Shown here: positions 43,751-52,958 of the stretch, one piece after another
Numbering within the stretch: the stretch's first letter is position 1
Layout of the letters: each line of letters starts with the position of its first letter
Source of the DNA: Arthrobacter sp. RIT-PI-e
GTDB lineage: Bacteria; Actinomycetota; Actinomycetes; Actinomycetales; Micrococcaceae
Direction: 5' to 3'
Assembly (NCBI RefSeq): GCF_001187915.1
Contig: NZ_LGIU01000034.1
Coordinates: forward strand, 1 to 64,000
Length of the DNA: 64,000 nucleotides
Translations under genes and position numbers: made by a program
Notes under the pieces: model-generated
The model's input: the letters and a program-made list of their open reading frames with translations, nothing else
Database searches by the model: none
Told to the model about the DNA's origin: nothing

Positions 43751-43857
43751 CCAAGGTCTCCTCCGCCCCGGTGGAACCGGGACCGATGGGCCCGGGACGC
43801 ATTCGCAGCATCCGTACTGACGAGCCGATCACAGACGGGAGTACTCCCCTTGATGGA
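43751..43857 (-). promoter_or_regulatory. yybP-ykoY (manganese) riboswitch
   Basis: Read on the minus strand, the leader contains the two conserved loops of the class: ATCAAGGGGAGTA (near 43855-43843) at the 5' side and GGCGGAGGAGACCTTGG (43767-43751) at the 3' side. They close on each other through AAGG/CCTT, with the intervening CGTCAGTACGG arm. It ends about 37 nt before the TerC start codon. Members bind Mn2+ and switch on exporters. Confidence 0.8.
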
Positions 43858-43910
43858 AGAACCCTAACCCACCTGCGGCGAACCGGCCAAGTCCGCCGCA
43901 GGACCACCTG

Positions 43911-44591
43911 TCAGAGGGACGCTCCTCCGCAGATCACGTAGTTCTGGCCGGTGATGGACCTCCCGTGGACACCGAGCAGGAAACCGGCCAGCGCCGCGAC
44001 ATCCTCCGGGTCGACCAGCGCTCCGAGCGCGGGCAGCCTCACGGGTGTGGCCGCTCGCCCGGGATCGTGCAGCATCGGGGTGTCGGTGGGTCCCGGCGAG
44101 AGCACGTTCACCGTGATGCGCCGGCCCGCCAGCTCCTGCGCCCAGGACCGTCCGAGCCCCAGCAGTGCGGCCTTCGTGGCCGCGTAGTGGCTCTTCCCCG
44201 CCACCCCGGTGGCGGTCCGGCTCCCCAGGAGCAGGATCCTGCCGCCGTCGGTCAGGGTGGGGACCACCGCGTTCACGAGCACGCTCGCCGCCGCCACGTG
44301 CACGGTGAACATCGCTTCCAGGGCCCGGGGATCCAGGTCTCCCAGACGCGCGGACCGCTGGAACCCCGCGGCGTGGACCAGGGCGTCGCTCCCGCCGAGG
44401 CCCGCGGCCACGTCCACGACGTGGCCGAGGGCCGAGGGGCCCCCCCCCCGCCACTCGAAGGAACCCGGGAGATCGGTGGGGGTCCGGCTCAGCCCCACCA
44501 CGGACCACCCGTCCGCCAGCAGCTGCCGGGTGATGGCCGCACCGATCCCCGAACTGCAGCCGGTGACCACCGCACGCCGCTCAGCCGTCAT
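43911..44591 (-). CDS. Short-chain dehydrogenase/reductase
   Basis: The ATG at 44591 lies inside the end of the preceding sialidase-like gene and gives 226 residues. Rossmann loop TGCSSGIGAAI, catalytic YAATK (Tyr/Lys), DALVHAAG (NAG-equivalent) and the substrate-side SPGPTDTPM identify a classical SDR. The segment after LPGSFEW is Gly/Pro-rich and coincides with a run of ten C, so a short error or deletion is possible. Last gene of the nine-gene ABC-led unit. It probably oxidises or reduces a sugar-derived hydroxyl; substrate unknown. Confidence 0.82.
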   Translation of the reverse strand: MTAERRAVVTGCSSGIGAAITRQLLADGWSVVGLSRTPTDLPGSFEWRGGGPSALGHVVDVAAGLGGSDALVHAAGFQRSARLGDLDPRALEAMFTVHVAAASVLVNAVVPTLTDGGRILLLGSRTATGVAGKSHYAATKAALLGLGRSWAQELAGRRITVNVLSPGPTDTPMLHDPGRAATPVRLPALGALVDPEDVAALAGFLLGVHGRSITGQNYVICGGASL

Positions 44592-45828
44592 GGGCGGCTG
44601 CCTGTCCTGGAGTACCGGTGCCCTCGTACGCCCACTGCGGCTCCACCCGCACCCATTTGATGGCCTGCCGGAAGTAGGTGTAGGCGATCTCGAGGGAGCC
44701 GCCCGGCCCCTGGTGGATCGAGGGGTAGGAGTACTCGCGGTTGAGCCCGTCACGGGAGTTGTTGGACAGGCAGTAGCCGTCCCCCACGTCGAGGTCCCGG
44801 CGGACGGACCAGCTGCGCCCCGAGTCCTCCGAGACGGCCAGGGTCATGGGCGAGCGCGGCGTCCCCCAGAAGGCCCTGCGCTCGTCACCGACGGACGCTG
44901 CCCCGGGTTCGGGTTCGGCGAGCTGCCCCTGTTCGTCGGCGAGGCCGTCGTCGTCGATCTCGTCGTACAGCGAGAGCCGGCGCTCGGTGCCCTCCTCCGC
45001 CCGGCTCGCGTTGTACACGAGGGCCAGGCGGCCGTCGGTGAGGGCCGTGAACTGGATGGACGAGTTGTTGTTGGGCAGCTCGGTGGGCACGGGCTCGCTC
45101 CAGGTGATGCCGTCGGTGGAGCGGGACTCGTGGATCCAGTCCGCCCAGCGGCTGCGGAACAGCGCGAGCAGGGTGCCGTCGGTGAGGGGCTGGATGTTCA
45201 TGTGGACGCAGCCCAGGCTCCCGGGGAGCACCTGCTCGCTCCAGGTGACACCGCCGTCGTCGGAGTACATGACGGCGCTGTCGTCGCTGTTGCCCACCCA
45301 CTTCTCCCCCGGCACGGTGATGCACCGGAAGATGGGCACCAGCAGCCGGCCGGAGGGCAGGACCACGGGCAGCTGACGGACGAAGACCCCGCCCGTCGCG
45401 TTCGCCGCGAAGAGGGTCTCCACGGCCCCCCACGTGCGGCCGCTGTCCGTGGAGATCCGACGGCGCACCTCCGCGGTGTCCTGGTTGCCCGCCTTCTGCG
45501 CCGTGTAGAGCAGCCAGAGATCACCACCGGGTGCGGTGAAGAGGATGGGGTTCTGCTCGGACCGCGCGGGATCGTGGGAGAGCTGCTCGGGCGAGGACCA
45601 CTGTTCGGCCCCCTCGTCCAGGGTGGAGAACCAGATCGAGATGTCCGGCACCCCCTCCTGGGTGCCGCCGAACCACACGCAGCCGAGCCGGCCGTCCGGG
45701 AGGGTCAGCAGGTTCGCGGCGTGGCTCTGCACGGTGGGTGCCGGCAGGGACGCGTACGCGACGCCGCCGGCCCTCCTCACCGCACCGTCGGGGGTGATGG
45801 TGCTGTAGTCCGCGTCGAGCTCCGGCAT
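44581..45828 (-). CDS. Sialidase-like BNR-repeat beta-propeller protein
   Basis: 415 residues without signal peptide. Four Asp-box (BNR) turns are visible (STDSGRTWG, SDDGGVTWS, RSTDGITWS, SEDSGRSWS), indicating a six-bladed propeller of the exo-sialidase superfamily. ArgTriad-type arginines cannot be placed with confidence. Being cytoplasmic and following a complete oligosaccharide/peptide-type importer, it likely acts on an imported glycan or sugar acid conjugate rather than as a secreted neuraminidase. It could be a lyase or hydrolase on uronic-acid-type sugars. Overlaps the SDR gene by 11 nt. Confidence 0.8.
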   Translation of the reverse strand: MPELDADYSTITPDGAVRRAGGVAYASLPAPTVQSHAANLLTLPDGRLGCVWFGGTQEGVPDISIWFSTLDEGAEQWSSPEQLSHDPARSEQNPILFTAPGGDLWLLYTAQKAGNQDTAEVRRRISTDSGRTWGAVETLFAANATGGVFVRQLPVVLPSGRLLVPIFRCITVPGEKWVGNSDDSAVMYSDDGGVTWSEQVLPGSLGCVHMNIQPLTDGTLLALFRSRWADWIHESRSTDGITWSEPVPTELPNNNSSIQFTALTDGRLALVYNASRAEEGTERRLSLYDEIDDDGLADEQGQLAEPEPGAASVGDERRAFWGTPRSPMTLAVSEDSGRSWSVRRDLDVGDGYCLSNNSRDGLNREYSYPSIHQGPGGSLEIAYTYFRQAIKWVRVEPQWAYEGTGTPGQAAAHDG

Positions 45829-45832
45829 CGCC

Positions 45833-46609
45833 CTACCTCCCGGCCGTCGCGGCGGCGAGGTGGCTCTTGGCGATCTGCTCGAGATGGGTCAGATCGGAGG
45901 CCACGGTGGCGAACGTGTAGCCCTGGCTCAGGCGCTGGGCGGCCACCTCCCCGGCCGCCGTGTGGATCCCGGCGGCCACCCCGGCCGCCGCGGCGGCGGC
46001 CGCGACCGTGGCGAGCGCCTCACCGAACGCCTCCTGGACGTCCGGGTCCCCGGGGTACTTCCCGCCCACCGCGATGGTGAGGTCGGAGGGTCCCACGTAG
46101 ATGCCGTCGAGTCCTTCGGTGGCGCAGATCTCCGCCACGTTCGCCAGGCCGTCCGGTGTCTCGATCATGGCGAACACCAGGGTCGCGGCATTGGCCTCGG
46201 CGGGCACGGGGCCGATCCGCAGCGCCGAGCGCATGGGACCGTAGGAACGGTTCCCCAGGGGCGGGTACTTGGCCGCGGCCACCGCGGCGGCGGCGTCCTC
46301 CGCCGTGTCGACGAGGGGCACGATCACCCCCACCGCACCGGCGTCGAGGGCCTTGCCGATGGCGACCGGCGAGTTCTCCTCCACCCGCACCATGCCCACC
46401 GCGGTGTGCCCGGCGTCGACGGCCATGAGCCCGGCGAGCACCCCGGAGTACCCGAGGAGGCCGTGCTGGGCGTCGAGCGCCACGTAGTCGTACCCGAGCC
46501 GGCCGATGCGCTCGGTGGCCACCGGGGCGTCGAGGACGGCCCAGTAGCCGACGGCCTTCTCCCGGGCGCGGATGGTGCGGGCGAACTCGAGGGCGAGGTC
46601 GGAGGTCAT
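45833..46609 (-). CDS. HpcH/HpaI family aldolase
   Basis: The ATG at 46609 gives 258 residues. Class II pyruvate aldolase fold of the HpaI/GarL type: YDYVALDAQHG (usual position of the DxEHG motif, with Gln in place of Glu), metal ligands in FAMIETPDGLANV (Glu) and YVGPSDLTIAVG (Asp), and QRLSQGYTFATVASD at the C-terminus. It cleaves 2-keto-3-deoxy acid sugars to pyruvate and an aldehyde. Within this unit it may process the keto-acid released from the imported sugar acid. Confidence 0.88.
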   Translation of the reverse strand: MTSDLALEFARTIRAREKAVGYWAVLDAPVATERIGRLGYDYVALDAQHGLLGYSGVLAGLMAVDAGHTAVGMVRVEENSPVAIGKALDAGAVGVIVPLVDTAEDAAAAVAAAKYPPLGNRSYGPMRSALRIGPVPAEANAATLVFAMIETPDGLANVAEICATEGLDGIYVGPSDLTIAVGGKYPGDPDVQEAFGEALATVAAAAAAAGVAAGIHTAAGEVAAQRLSQGYTFATVASDLTHLEQIAKSHLAAATAGR

Positions 46610-46646
46610 GGGAAGCCTGCTTTCGTCGGGGATGGAGGGTGTGGTG

Positions 46647-47636
46647 TCAGCGGTTGTAGGCGGGCATGGGGCCGCGGAGCGTCGCGCCCACGGCGTCGCA
46701 CGCCTCCACCACGTCGGCCGGTAGCGGACCGTTGGCGACGGCCCGGATGTTGCTGCGCAGCTGCTCCACCCTGGAGCCGCCGAGCAGCATCGACCCGACG
46801 CCGTCCCGGTAGGAGAGCCAGCGGAAGGACAGTTCGGTGAGCGGCATCCCGGCGTCCGCGGCGATGGCGGCCAGCTCACCGAGGGCGTCGAAGATTTGGC
46901 GGTCCCAGTACCGCTGGGTGTACATGGCGGCGAGCCGGGAGTCGCCGTAGCGGCCCTCGGAGGGCTTGGCGTCGAAGGAGTGCCTCCCGGTGAGCAGGCC
47001 TCCCCCGAGCGGGTTGTAGACCATGGTGTGGAGGGAGTGGACCGCCGCGAACTCGAGGTACTCCTCCTCCACCCTGCGCGCCACCAGGTTGTACAGCTGC
47101 TGGGCCACCGTGGGTTCGGGGGCACCGACCTCGCGGGCCACGTGGATCACGTCGGCGATCTGCCAGGCGGCGAAGTTGGAGACCCCGAGGGCGCCGATCT
47201 TGCCCTCGCGGACCAGCTCCGCCACCGTCTGCAGGGTCTCGTGCAGAGGGGCGGCGCGATCGGGCTGGTGCAGGTAGAACAGGTCGAGCCGCTCCACGTC
47301 GAGCCGGCGGAGGCTGCCCTCCACGCCCGCCCGGAGACCGTCCGCGGACAGCGGGCTGTGCTCCCCGTGGTCGGGGTGCGGCATACCGGCTTTCGAGGCC
47401 AGGACGACGCCGTCGCGTCGCCCCGCCAGCAGCCGGGAGAGCATCTCCTCCGTGACGCCGGCGGCGTAGGCGTTGGCGGTGTCCACCGTGGTGATCCCGG
47501 CGTCGAACGCCTCGTCCAGCATGCGCGCCGCCGTGGCTTCGTCGACGGTGTCGCCGAAGGTCATGGTGCCGAGCACCAGGCGGGAGATCGCCGGTGCTGC
47601 CGGGACGGGACGGGCGGCGGAGGACGTCGTGGTCAT
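46647..47636 (-). CDS. Aldo/keto reductase
   Basis: 329 residues, (alpha/beta)8 AKR. Catalytic tetrad visible as Asp and Tyr in TTVDTANAYA, Lys in LASKAG and His in FYLHQPD. GKIGALGVSNFAA and the C-terminal GSMLLGGSRVEQL (NADPH-binding) are typical. It reduces a carbonyl of a sugar or aldehyde using NADPH. It stands between the ABC ATPase gene and the aldolase gene on the same strand with about 40-50-nt gaps. Confidence 0.88.
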   Translation of the reverse strand: MTTTSSAARPVPAAPAISRLVLGTMTFGDTVDEATAARMLDEAFDAGITTVDTANAYAAGVTEEMLSRLLAGRRDGVVLASKAGMPHPDHGEHSPLSADGLRAGVEGSLRRLDVERLDLFYLHQPDRAAPLHETLQTVAELVREGKIGALGVSNFAAWQIADVIHVAREVGAPEPTVAQQLYNLVARRVEEEYLEFAAVHSLHTMVYNPLGGGLLTGRHSFDAKPSEGRYGDSRLAAMYTQRYWDRQIFDALGELAAIAADAGMPLTELSFRWLSYRDGVGSMLLGGSRVEQLRSNIRAVANGPLPADVVEACDAVGATLRGPMPAYNR

Positions 47637-47688
47637 GAGTGGCTCCTGGTACTGGTCGGGGGGAACGGGAGGGGAGGGCGCATCGGCC

Positions 47689-48513
47689 TCAGCCGGCCAG
47701 GGAGAGGGACCGCACGAGGTGGCGGGGCTTGACGCCCTGCATCGTGGACGGGTCGAGCGCCGCCCGGCGGAGCTTGCGGGTGTAGTCCTCGGCCGGGGTG
47801 GTCAGCACGGTGGAGGTGCGCCCGGCCTCCACCACGCGCCCGCGCTGCATCACCATGATGGTGTCGCTGATCTCCTGGACCACCCCGAGGTTGTGGGTGA
47901 TGAAGACGTAGGTGATGCCGGTCTCCTCCTGGATGGAGCGCAGCAGTCCGAGCACCTGGGCCTGCACGGAGACGTCGAGGGCGCTCGTCGCCTCGTCGCA
48001 GACGAGCAGCTCGGGTTTGGACGCGAGCGCCCGGGCGATCCCGATGCGCTGCCGCTGGCCGCCGGAGAACTCGGAGGGGTGCTTGTCCAGGGACGCCACG
48101 GGTAGGCCCACCTGGTCGATGAGCTCGGCCGCGGCGCGGTGCCGCTCCGCCTTCGAGCGCACGCCCTGGAGCCTGAGCGGTTCGGCGACGATCTCCTGGG
48201 CGGTCATGTGCGGGTCGAGGGAGCCGTAGGGGTCCTGGAACACCATCTGGAACCTCGATCTCATGGACCTGAGCCTGGACTCGGGGAGCGAGGCGATGTC
48301 GGTGCCGTCCAACCTGATCGCACCGCTGGTCGGCGTGATCAGGCGCATGACCGCCTTGGCGATGGTGGACTTCCCGCAGCCCGACTCGCCGACGACGGCG
48401 ATGGTCCTGCCGCGGTCCACGGAGAACGAGACGTCGTCGACCGCCCGGAAGGATCCGCCGGGAACCTGGTAGTCCACCACCAGGTTCTCCACCGAGAGGA
48501 AGGGCTCATCCAT
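47689..48513 (-). CDS. ABC transporter ATPase, oligopeptide/nickel type (DppF-like)
   Basis: The ATG at 48513 gives 274 residues. Walker A GESGCGKST, Q-loop MVFQDPYGSL (the DppF/OppF-style FQDP), signature EFSGGQRQR, Walker B LLVCDEATSALD and switch His in FITHNLG. Energises the importer together with the upstream ATPase, whose gene it overlaps by 8 nt. Confidence 0.9.
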   Translation of the reverse strand: MDEPFLSVENLVVDYQVPGGSFRAVDDVSFSVDRGRTIAVVGESGCGKSTIAKAVMRLITPTSGAIRLDGTDIASLPESRLRSMRSRFQMVFQDPYGSLDPHMTAQEIVAEPLRLQGVRSKAERHRAAAELIDQVGLPVASLDKHPSEFSGGQRQRIGIARALASKPELLVCDEATSALDVSVQAQVLGLLRSIQEETGITYVFITHNLGVVQEISDTIMVMQRGRVVEAGRTSTVLTTPAEDYTRKLRRAALDPSTMQGVKPRHLVRSLSLAG

Positions 48514-49435
48514 GGTCGGCTCCGTTTCTGTGCGCGGCGGCGGTACTGCCGTGACCGGTGGGCGTCCGCCCACCGGTCGTCGGGGGCATCGTCTCGTCCC
48601 AGGGGCCGAGGGTGGGAATGGCCGCGAGCAGGGACCGCGTGTACTCGGTGGCGGGGTGGTCCACGATCTGCTGGACGTCACCGGACTCCACGAAGGAGCC
48701 GTTCTTCATGACGTGGATGCGGTCGGAGATGAGCCGGGCCACACCGAGGTCGTGGGTGATCATGAGGATCCCGATCCCGCGCTGCTCCTGCAGCTCGAGG
48801 AGCAGGTCGAGGATCCCGCCCTGCACGGTGACGTCGAGGGCGGAGGTGGGTTCGTCGGCGACCAGTAGCTGGGGCTCGCTGGCCAGGGCGATGGCGATCA
48901 GGACGCGCTGCAGCATGCCGCCGGAGAGCTGGTGGGGGAACTTCCTCAGCTGCTTCTCCGGCGTCGGGATGTGGACCTGCTGCAGCAGGCGCACGGCCCG
49001 TGCCGCGAGTGCACCGCGCTCCTTCGAGGCAGCACCGGCGATCCGGATGGCCTCGGTGAGCTGGGAGCCGATGGAGTGCACGGGGCTGAGCGCCGTCATG
49101 GGGTCCTGCGGGATCAGGGCCACCGTGCGTCCGCGGACCTTCTCGATGGCCTTCGGGCTCGCGGTGGTGTCCACGCCGTCGATGAGCACGGTGCCGGAGA
49201 GCACCGCGAGGTCCTTGGGCAGGAGCCCGAGCACGCCCATGGCGGTGGTGGACTTGCCCGAGCCGGACTCGCCGATGATGGTCACCGTCTCGCCGCGGTC
49301 GATCCGGAAGCTCACGCCGTCCACCGCGCGGACGATCCCGGCGTCGGTGATGAGCTCGACCTGGAAGTCCCGCACCTCGAGGAGGGCCTCCTCCCGGTGC
49401 GTGCTCCGGTTGCTGGTCTCGGTCTGGACCGTCAT
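48506..49435 (-). CDS. ABC transporter ATPase, oligopeptide/nickel type (DppD-like)
   Basis: The ATG at 49435 was chosen because AGAAAGG lies 8 nt upstream; 309 residues. Walker A GESGSGKST, Q-loop IPQDPMTALSP (DppD-like), signature QLSGGMLQR, Walker B LLVADEPTSALD and MITHDLG. The C-terminal extension is disordered. First ATPase of the five-component importer, 1 nt after the permease stop. Confidence 0.9.
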   Translation of the reverse strand: MTVQTETSNRSTHREEALLEVRDFQVELITDAGIVRAVDGVSFRIDRGETVTIIGESGSGKSTTAMGVLGLLPKDLAVLSGTVLIDGVDTTASPKAIEKVRGRTVALIPQDPMTALSPVHSIGSQLTEAIRIAGAASKERGALAARAVRLLQQVHIPTPEKQLRKFPHQLSGGMLQRVLIAIALASEPQLLVADEPTSALDVTVQGGILDLLLELQEQRGIGILMITHDLGVARLISDRIHVMKNGSFVESGDVQQIVDHPATEYTRSLLAAIPTLGPWDETMPPTTGGRTPTGHGSTAAAHRNGADHG

Positions 49436-49436
49436 G

Positions 49437-50375
49437 TCAGGCACCTTTCTTCCTGCGGCGGGGGCGGTCGCGCAGACCGTCTCCCAGGAGGTTCACGCCC
49501 ACCACCATGAGCACGATGAACAGACCCGGCATGGTGACCATCCACCAGGAGGTGGTGATGTAGTCCTGTCCGTCCGAGATGATGCGGCCCCAGGTGGCGA
49601 AGGGACGCTGGGGACCTGCACCGAGGAAGCTCAGCGCACTCTCCAGGAGCACGGCCTGGGCCAGCAGGAGCAGGACCACCAGGGTGGCCTGCTTGATGAC
49701 GTTGGGGATGATGTGGCGGACGAGGATCTGCACCCGGTGCAGGCCGAGGATCCGGGCGGCGGAGACGTAGGGTTTCTCGCGTTCCACCAGCACCATGGAG
49801 CGGGTCAGGCGCGCCACCTCGGGCCACTGCGCGATGGCGATGACGAAGGTGATGACCGGGATGGAGGGCCCGAAGAGCGCCACCACCAGGAGCAGCATCA
49901 TGAGCAGGGGCAGGGACATCTGGGCCTCGAGTAGACGGGAGACGATGGTGTCGATCCAGCCGCCGAAGTAGCCGGCGGCCGATCCCAGGACGATGCCGAT
50001 GGCCCCCGAGACGAGGACGGCGAGGATGCCGATGGTGAGCGAGACCTGACCGCCGTGCAGGACGCGGGAGAGCAGGTCCCTGCCCAGCTGGTCCGTGCCG
50101 AACAGGTGCCCGTCCGTGAGCGGGGGCAGACGCCGCGCGGAGAGGTCCTGGAAGTTCGCGTCCGGGATCGGGAGCAGCTGGGCCAGCAGGATCGGCACCA
50201 TGACCAGCAGGGTGCACACCACACCCACCACGATCTTGCTCCGCGAGGTGTTCCGGCGCCGGGTGGCTCCCGCCCGGGCGATCAGCTGCCGGGTGACGGC
50301 GGTGGGGCTCGGCTCCCGGGACGCCGGTGCCGGCGTACTCCCGCCGGCCGGGTTCGTGGTGTCGCTGAGGCTCAT
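49437..50375 (-). CDS. ABC transporter permease (DppC-like)
   Basis: 312 residues, six membrane helices with a long cytosolic N-terminus (about 1-45). The inner-loop EAA region appears as ARILGLHRVQILVRHIIPN (Gly spacing typical of DppC). HLFGTDQLGRDLLSRVLHGG is the hallmark N-terminal motif of this permease type. ATG overlaps the DppB-like stop (ATGA). Confidence 0.9.
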   Translation of the reverse strand: MSLSDTTNPAGGSTPAPASREPSPTAVTRQLIARAGATRRRNTSRSKIVVGVVCTLLVMVPILLAQLLPIPDANFQDLSARRLPPLTDGHLFGTDQLGRDLLSRVLHGGQVSLTIGILAVLVSGAIGIVLGSAAGYFGGWIDTIVSRLLEAQMSLPLLMMLLLVVALFGPSIPVITFVIAIAQWPEVARLTRSMVLVEREKPYVSAARILGLHRVQILVRHIIPNVIKQATLVVLLLLAQAVLLESALSFLGAGPQRPFATWGRIISDGQDYITTSWWMVTMPGLFIVLMVVGVNLLGDGLRDRPRRRKKGA

Positions 50376-51307
50376 GCTGCTGCCGCCTTTCCAAGACGAA
50401 CGCGGGGATCGAGAAGCGGGTAGGCGAGGTCGATGACCAGCTGGACCGTCACGGCGAGCAACGCCGTCAGCAGCACCGTGGCCTGGATGAGCGGGTAGTC
50501 GCGGGTCTCCAGGGCGCGGACGATCAGGGAGCCGACGCCGGGCCAGGCGAAGACCACCTCGACCACCACCACCCCGTTGAGCATGGCGGCGAACCGGGTG
50601 CCGAGGGCGGTGAAGACCGGGATGGCCGAGTTACTCATGGCGTAACGCCACGTCAGGGCGGAGTTGCGCACGCCCCGGGAGCGGGCCACGGTGAGGTACG
50701 GTGCCGCGAAGTTCGCGGTCATCTCCCGGCGGACCATCCGTGAGATCAGGGCGATCTGCAGGATGGCGATGGTGATGGTCGGGAGTACCAGGCCACCCCA
50801 GGTGGCGAAGCCCGAGGCGGGGAAGACCGGGATCAGCACGGCGAACCCGGTGAGGAGCATGATGCCGGTCCAGAAGTCCGGCATGGACTGTCCCGCGATG
50901 GTGAGGACGTTGACGCCGAACTCGCGCCCCGTGTCCGGCCGCCGTGACATCCAGACGCCGAGGGGGATCGCGACGAGCGCGGTGAGGAGGATCGCCGCGG
51001 TGGCGAGGGTGAGCGTGTACGGCATGCGTTCGGCGACCACCTGAAGCGCGGGCGCCTGGAACGAGTAGGACTGCCCGAGGTTGCCGGTGAACAGCTGCTG
51101 CAGGAAGATCCAGTACTGCTCGATCACCGGGCGGTCCAGCCCGAACTGCTGCCGCACCACGGTGAGCTGCTCCGAGGTCGCAAGGGGCCCGGCGTAGGCC
51201 GCGGCGGGGTCCCCGGGGGCGAGGCGGATGAGGATGAAGACCGTGGAGACCGTGAGGAAGACAGTCAGCAGGCCCTGGCCGATGCGCTTGAGGACGTAGG
51301 TCTTCAT
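50372..51307 (-). CDS. ABC transporter permease (DppB-like)
   Basis: 311 residues with six membrane helices. DppB marks: VFILIRLAPGDPA near the N-terminus, QFGLDRPVIEQYWIFL, and the EAA-type loop ARSRGVRNSALTWRYAMSN. It starts 1 nt after the solute-binding-protein stop and pairs with the DppC-like permease. Confidence 0.9.
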   Translation of the reverse strand: MKTYVLKRIGQGLLTVFLTVSTVFILIRLAPGDPAAAYAGPLATSEQLTVVRQQFGLDRPVIEQYWIFLQQLFTGNLGQSYSFQAPALQVVAERMPYTLTLATAAILLTALVAIPLGVWMSRRPDTGREFGVNVLTIAGQSMPDFWTGIMLLTGFAVLIPVFPASGFATWGGLVLPTITIAILQIALISRMVRREMTANFAAPYLTVARSRGVRNSALTWRYAMSNSAIPVFTALGTRFAAMLNGVVVVEVVFAWPGVGSLIVRALETRDYPLIQATVLLTALLAVTVQLVIDLAYPLLDPRVRLGKAAAA

Positions 51308-51308
51308 G

Positions 51309-52883
51309 TCAGGCCTCCAACCGGACAGTGGCGAGCGGGTAGGAGTTGGTGGTGGCGAGCCCCACCTCGGAGACCCGCTCGCGGTGTGCGAGAACGGATT
51401 TCGGCACGAACGCCCAGGCGCAGGGCCAGGTGTCCCAGACCGCCTGCTGGGCGTTCCCGAGCAGCTCCTGCCTGCGGGTCGGGTCCGGTTCCGTGGCGGC
51501 GGCGCGTATGGCCGTGGTGACCTCGGGGATCACGTACCCCTGGTAGGTGTCCCGCGTCTCCTCCTTCTCCGGGGTCCCCGCGTACATCCCCTGCAGCATG
51601 GTGATCGCCAGACCCGTGGGACTCGAGTAGCCGTTCCCCAGCAGGTCCCAGTCGCCCTCCTTGCCCTGGCGCCAGGAGAGGATGTTGCCGCCCGGTTCGA
51701 ACTGCTGGAGCTCGGTCCTCACGCCGATCGCGCCGAACATCTCCACCAGGGCCTCCATCACCGAGACGTCACCGGCGAACTCGCCGGTCTCCCAGATGAT
51801 CTTGAGGGACAGGCCGGTGGCACCGAGGTCCTGCAGCAGAGACCTCGCCTGCTCGGGGTCGTACACGTAGTCGCCGGTCTTGACGGACCCCGTCAGGCTC
51901 GACGGCGTCACGCCCTCCGCCTGGGTGACGGCATCCACCAGGACGTCGCGGACCAGTGCCTCGCCGTTGATCCCCATGCTCAGCGCCTGCCGCACGCGGG
52001 GATCGGCCAGGGGGTGGCCGGTCGGCTTCCGGAAGTTGTAGAAGATCTGGTTCAGCCGCAGGCTCGATGCCTCCTGGAGCCGGATACCGGGGAGTCCCGC
52101 CAGCTGCTCGCGTGAGTCGGGGGTGATGGAGTCGATGACGTCCACCTCGCCGCTGCGCAGGGCGATCACCCTGCTGGACTCCTCGGGGAGGAACCGGACC
52201 TCGACGTTCTCCACCTCGGCGGGCTCGCCCCAGTAGTTCTCGTTCCGGGTCAGGCTGTAGGTGCCCGCACCCCGGTTGGAGCCGGTGACCCGGTAGGGCC
52301 CCGATCCCAGGCCCTCCTGGAGTTCCTCCGGCTTGTTCTGCGCCGCGGGCGTGATCAGGATCATGCTCATCAGGGAGTCGAGGATGGGGATCGGCTGCTC
52401 GGACTCCATCCGGAAGGTCCGCTCGTCCACGGGCACCACGGTGGGGAACTCGGGGAAGAACCCGGCCACGAAGGAGCCCTGCACCTGCTGGTACATCTCG
52501 AGCGCCGTGGAGACGTCCTCCACCGTGACGGGGCTGCCGTCGGAGTAGCAGACCCCCTCGCGCAGGCGCACCGTCCACTGCAGCGGACCGGTCTGCTCGA
52601 AGGACTCCGCGAGGACGGGGACGGCGCTCGTGTCGGGGCCGATGGCCGTGAGGCCCTGACGGACCGCGCGCTGCACCGTGACCGCGGCGTCGAACTGGTT
52701 CAGCTTGTTGTCCAGGCTCACCAGGGACCGGTTCAGCGCCAGCGTCAGGGTGTCGCGCCCCGGGAGTCCCGTGGGGCCGGCGCACGCGCCCAGACTCCCC
52801 GAACCGGCGAGGATGCCGGCGAGGGCCCCGAACTGGAGGAGACGACGGCGGGAGAGTTGAGAGCCGTGGGGAAGGCCGGTCAT
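51309..52883 (-). CDS. ABC transporter substrate-binding lipoprotein (family 5), Tat type
   Basis: 524 residues; GAGAGG 7 nt before the ATG. The signal has a twin-arginine motif (SRRRLLQF) and a lipobox GSLGAC with Cys34, so it is probably a Tat-exported lipoprotein. The mature part is an SBP_bac_5 (DppA/OppA/NikA) domain: VRLREGVCYSDGSPVTVEDV, GPYRVTG, DPRVRQALSMGIN. Specificity in this class covers oligopeptides and oligosaccharides. The downstream carbohydrate-type enzymes favour a sugar or sugar-acid ligand. First gene of the minus-strand unit. Confidence 0.92.
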   Translation of the reverse strand: MTGLPHGSQLSRRRLLQFGALAGILAGSGSLGACAGPTGLPGRDTLTLALNRSLVSLDNKLNQFDAAVTVQRAVRQGLTAIGPDTSAVPVLAESFEQTGPLQWTVRLREGVCYSDGSPVTVEDVSTALEMYQQVQGSFVAGFFPEFPTVVPVDERTFRMESEQPIPILDSLMSMILITPAAQNKPEELQEGLGSGPYRVTGSNRGAGTYSLTRNENYWGEPAEVENVEVRFLPEESSRVIALRSGEVDVIDSITPDSREQLAGLPGIRLQEASSLRLNQIFYNFRKPTGHPLADPRVRQALSMGINGEALVRDVLVDAVTQAEGVTPSSLTGSVKTGDYVYDPEQARSLLQDLGATGLSLKIIWETGEFAGDVSVMEALVEMFGAIGVRTELQQFEPGGNILSWRQGKEGDWDLLGNGYSSPTGLAITMLQGMYAGTPEKEETRDTYQGYVIPEVTTAIRAAATEPDPTRRQELLGNAQQAVWDTWPCAWAFVPKSVLAHRERVSEVGLATTNSYPLATVRLEA

Positions 52884-52958
52884 CGTTGACCTCTCGATAG
52901 AGCGGTGGGGCGGTTCGTCTGCGAGGCCGCCGTGTAATCTCCATCACTGTCGCATCAC

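Noticed and set aside
44581-45828. Sialic-acid catabolic cluster
   Set aside because: Only a BNR propeller without signal peptide is present. No NanA, NanK, NanE or Nag genes lie nearby, and the partners are DUF1537, PdxA2 and HpcH-type enzymes.
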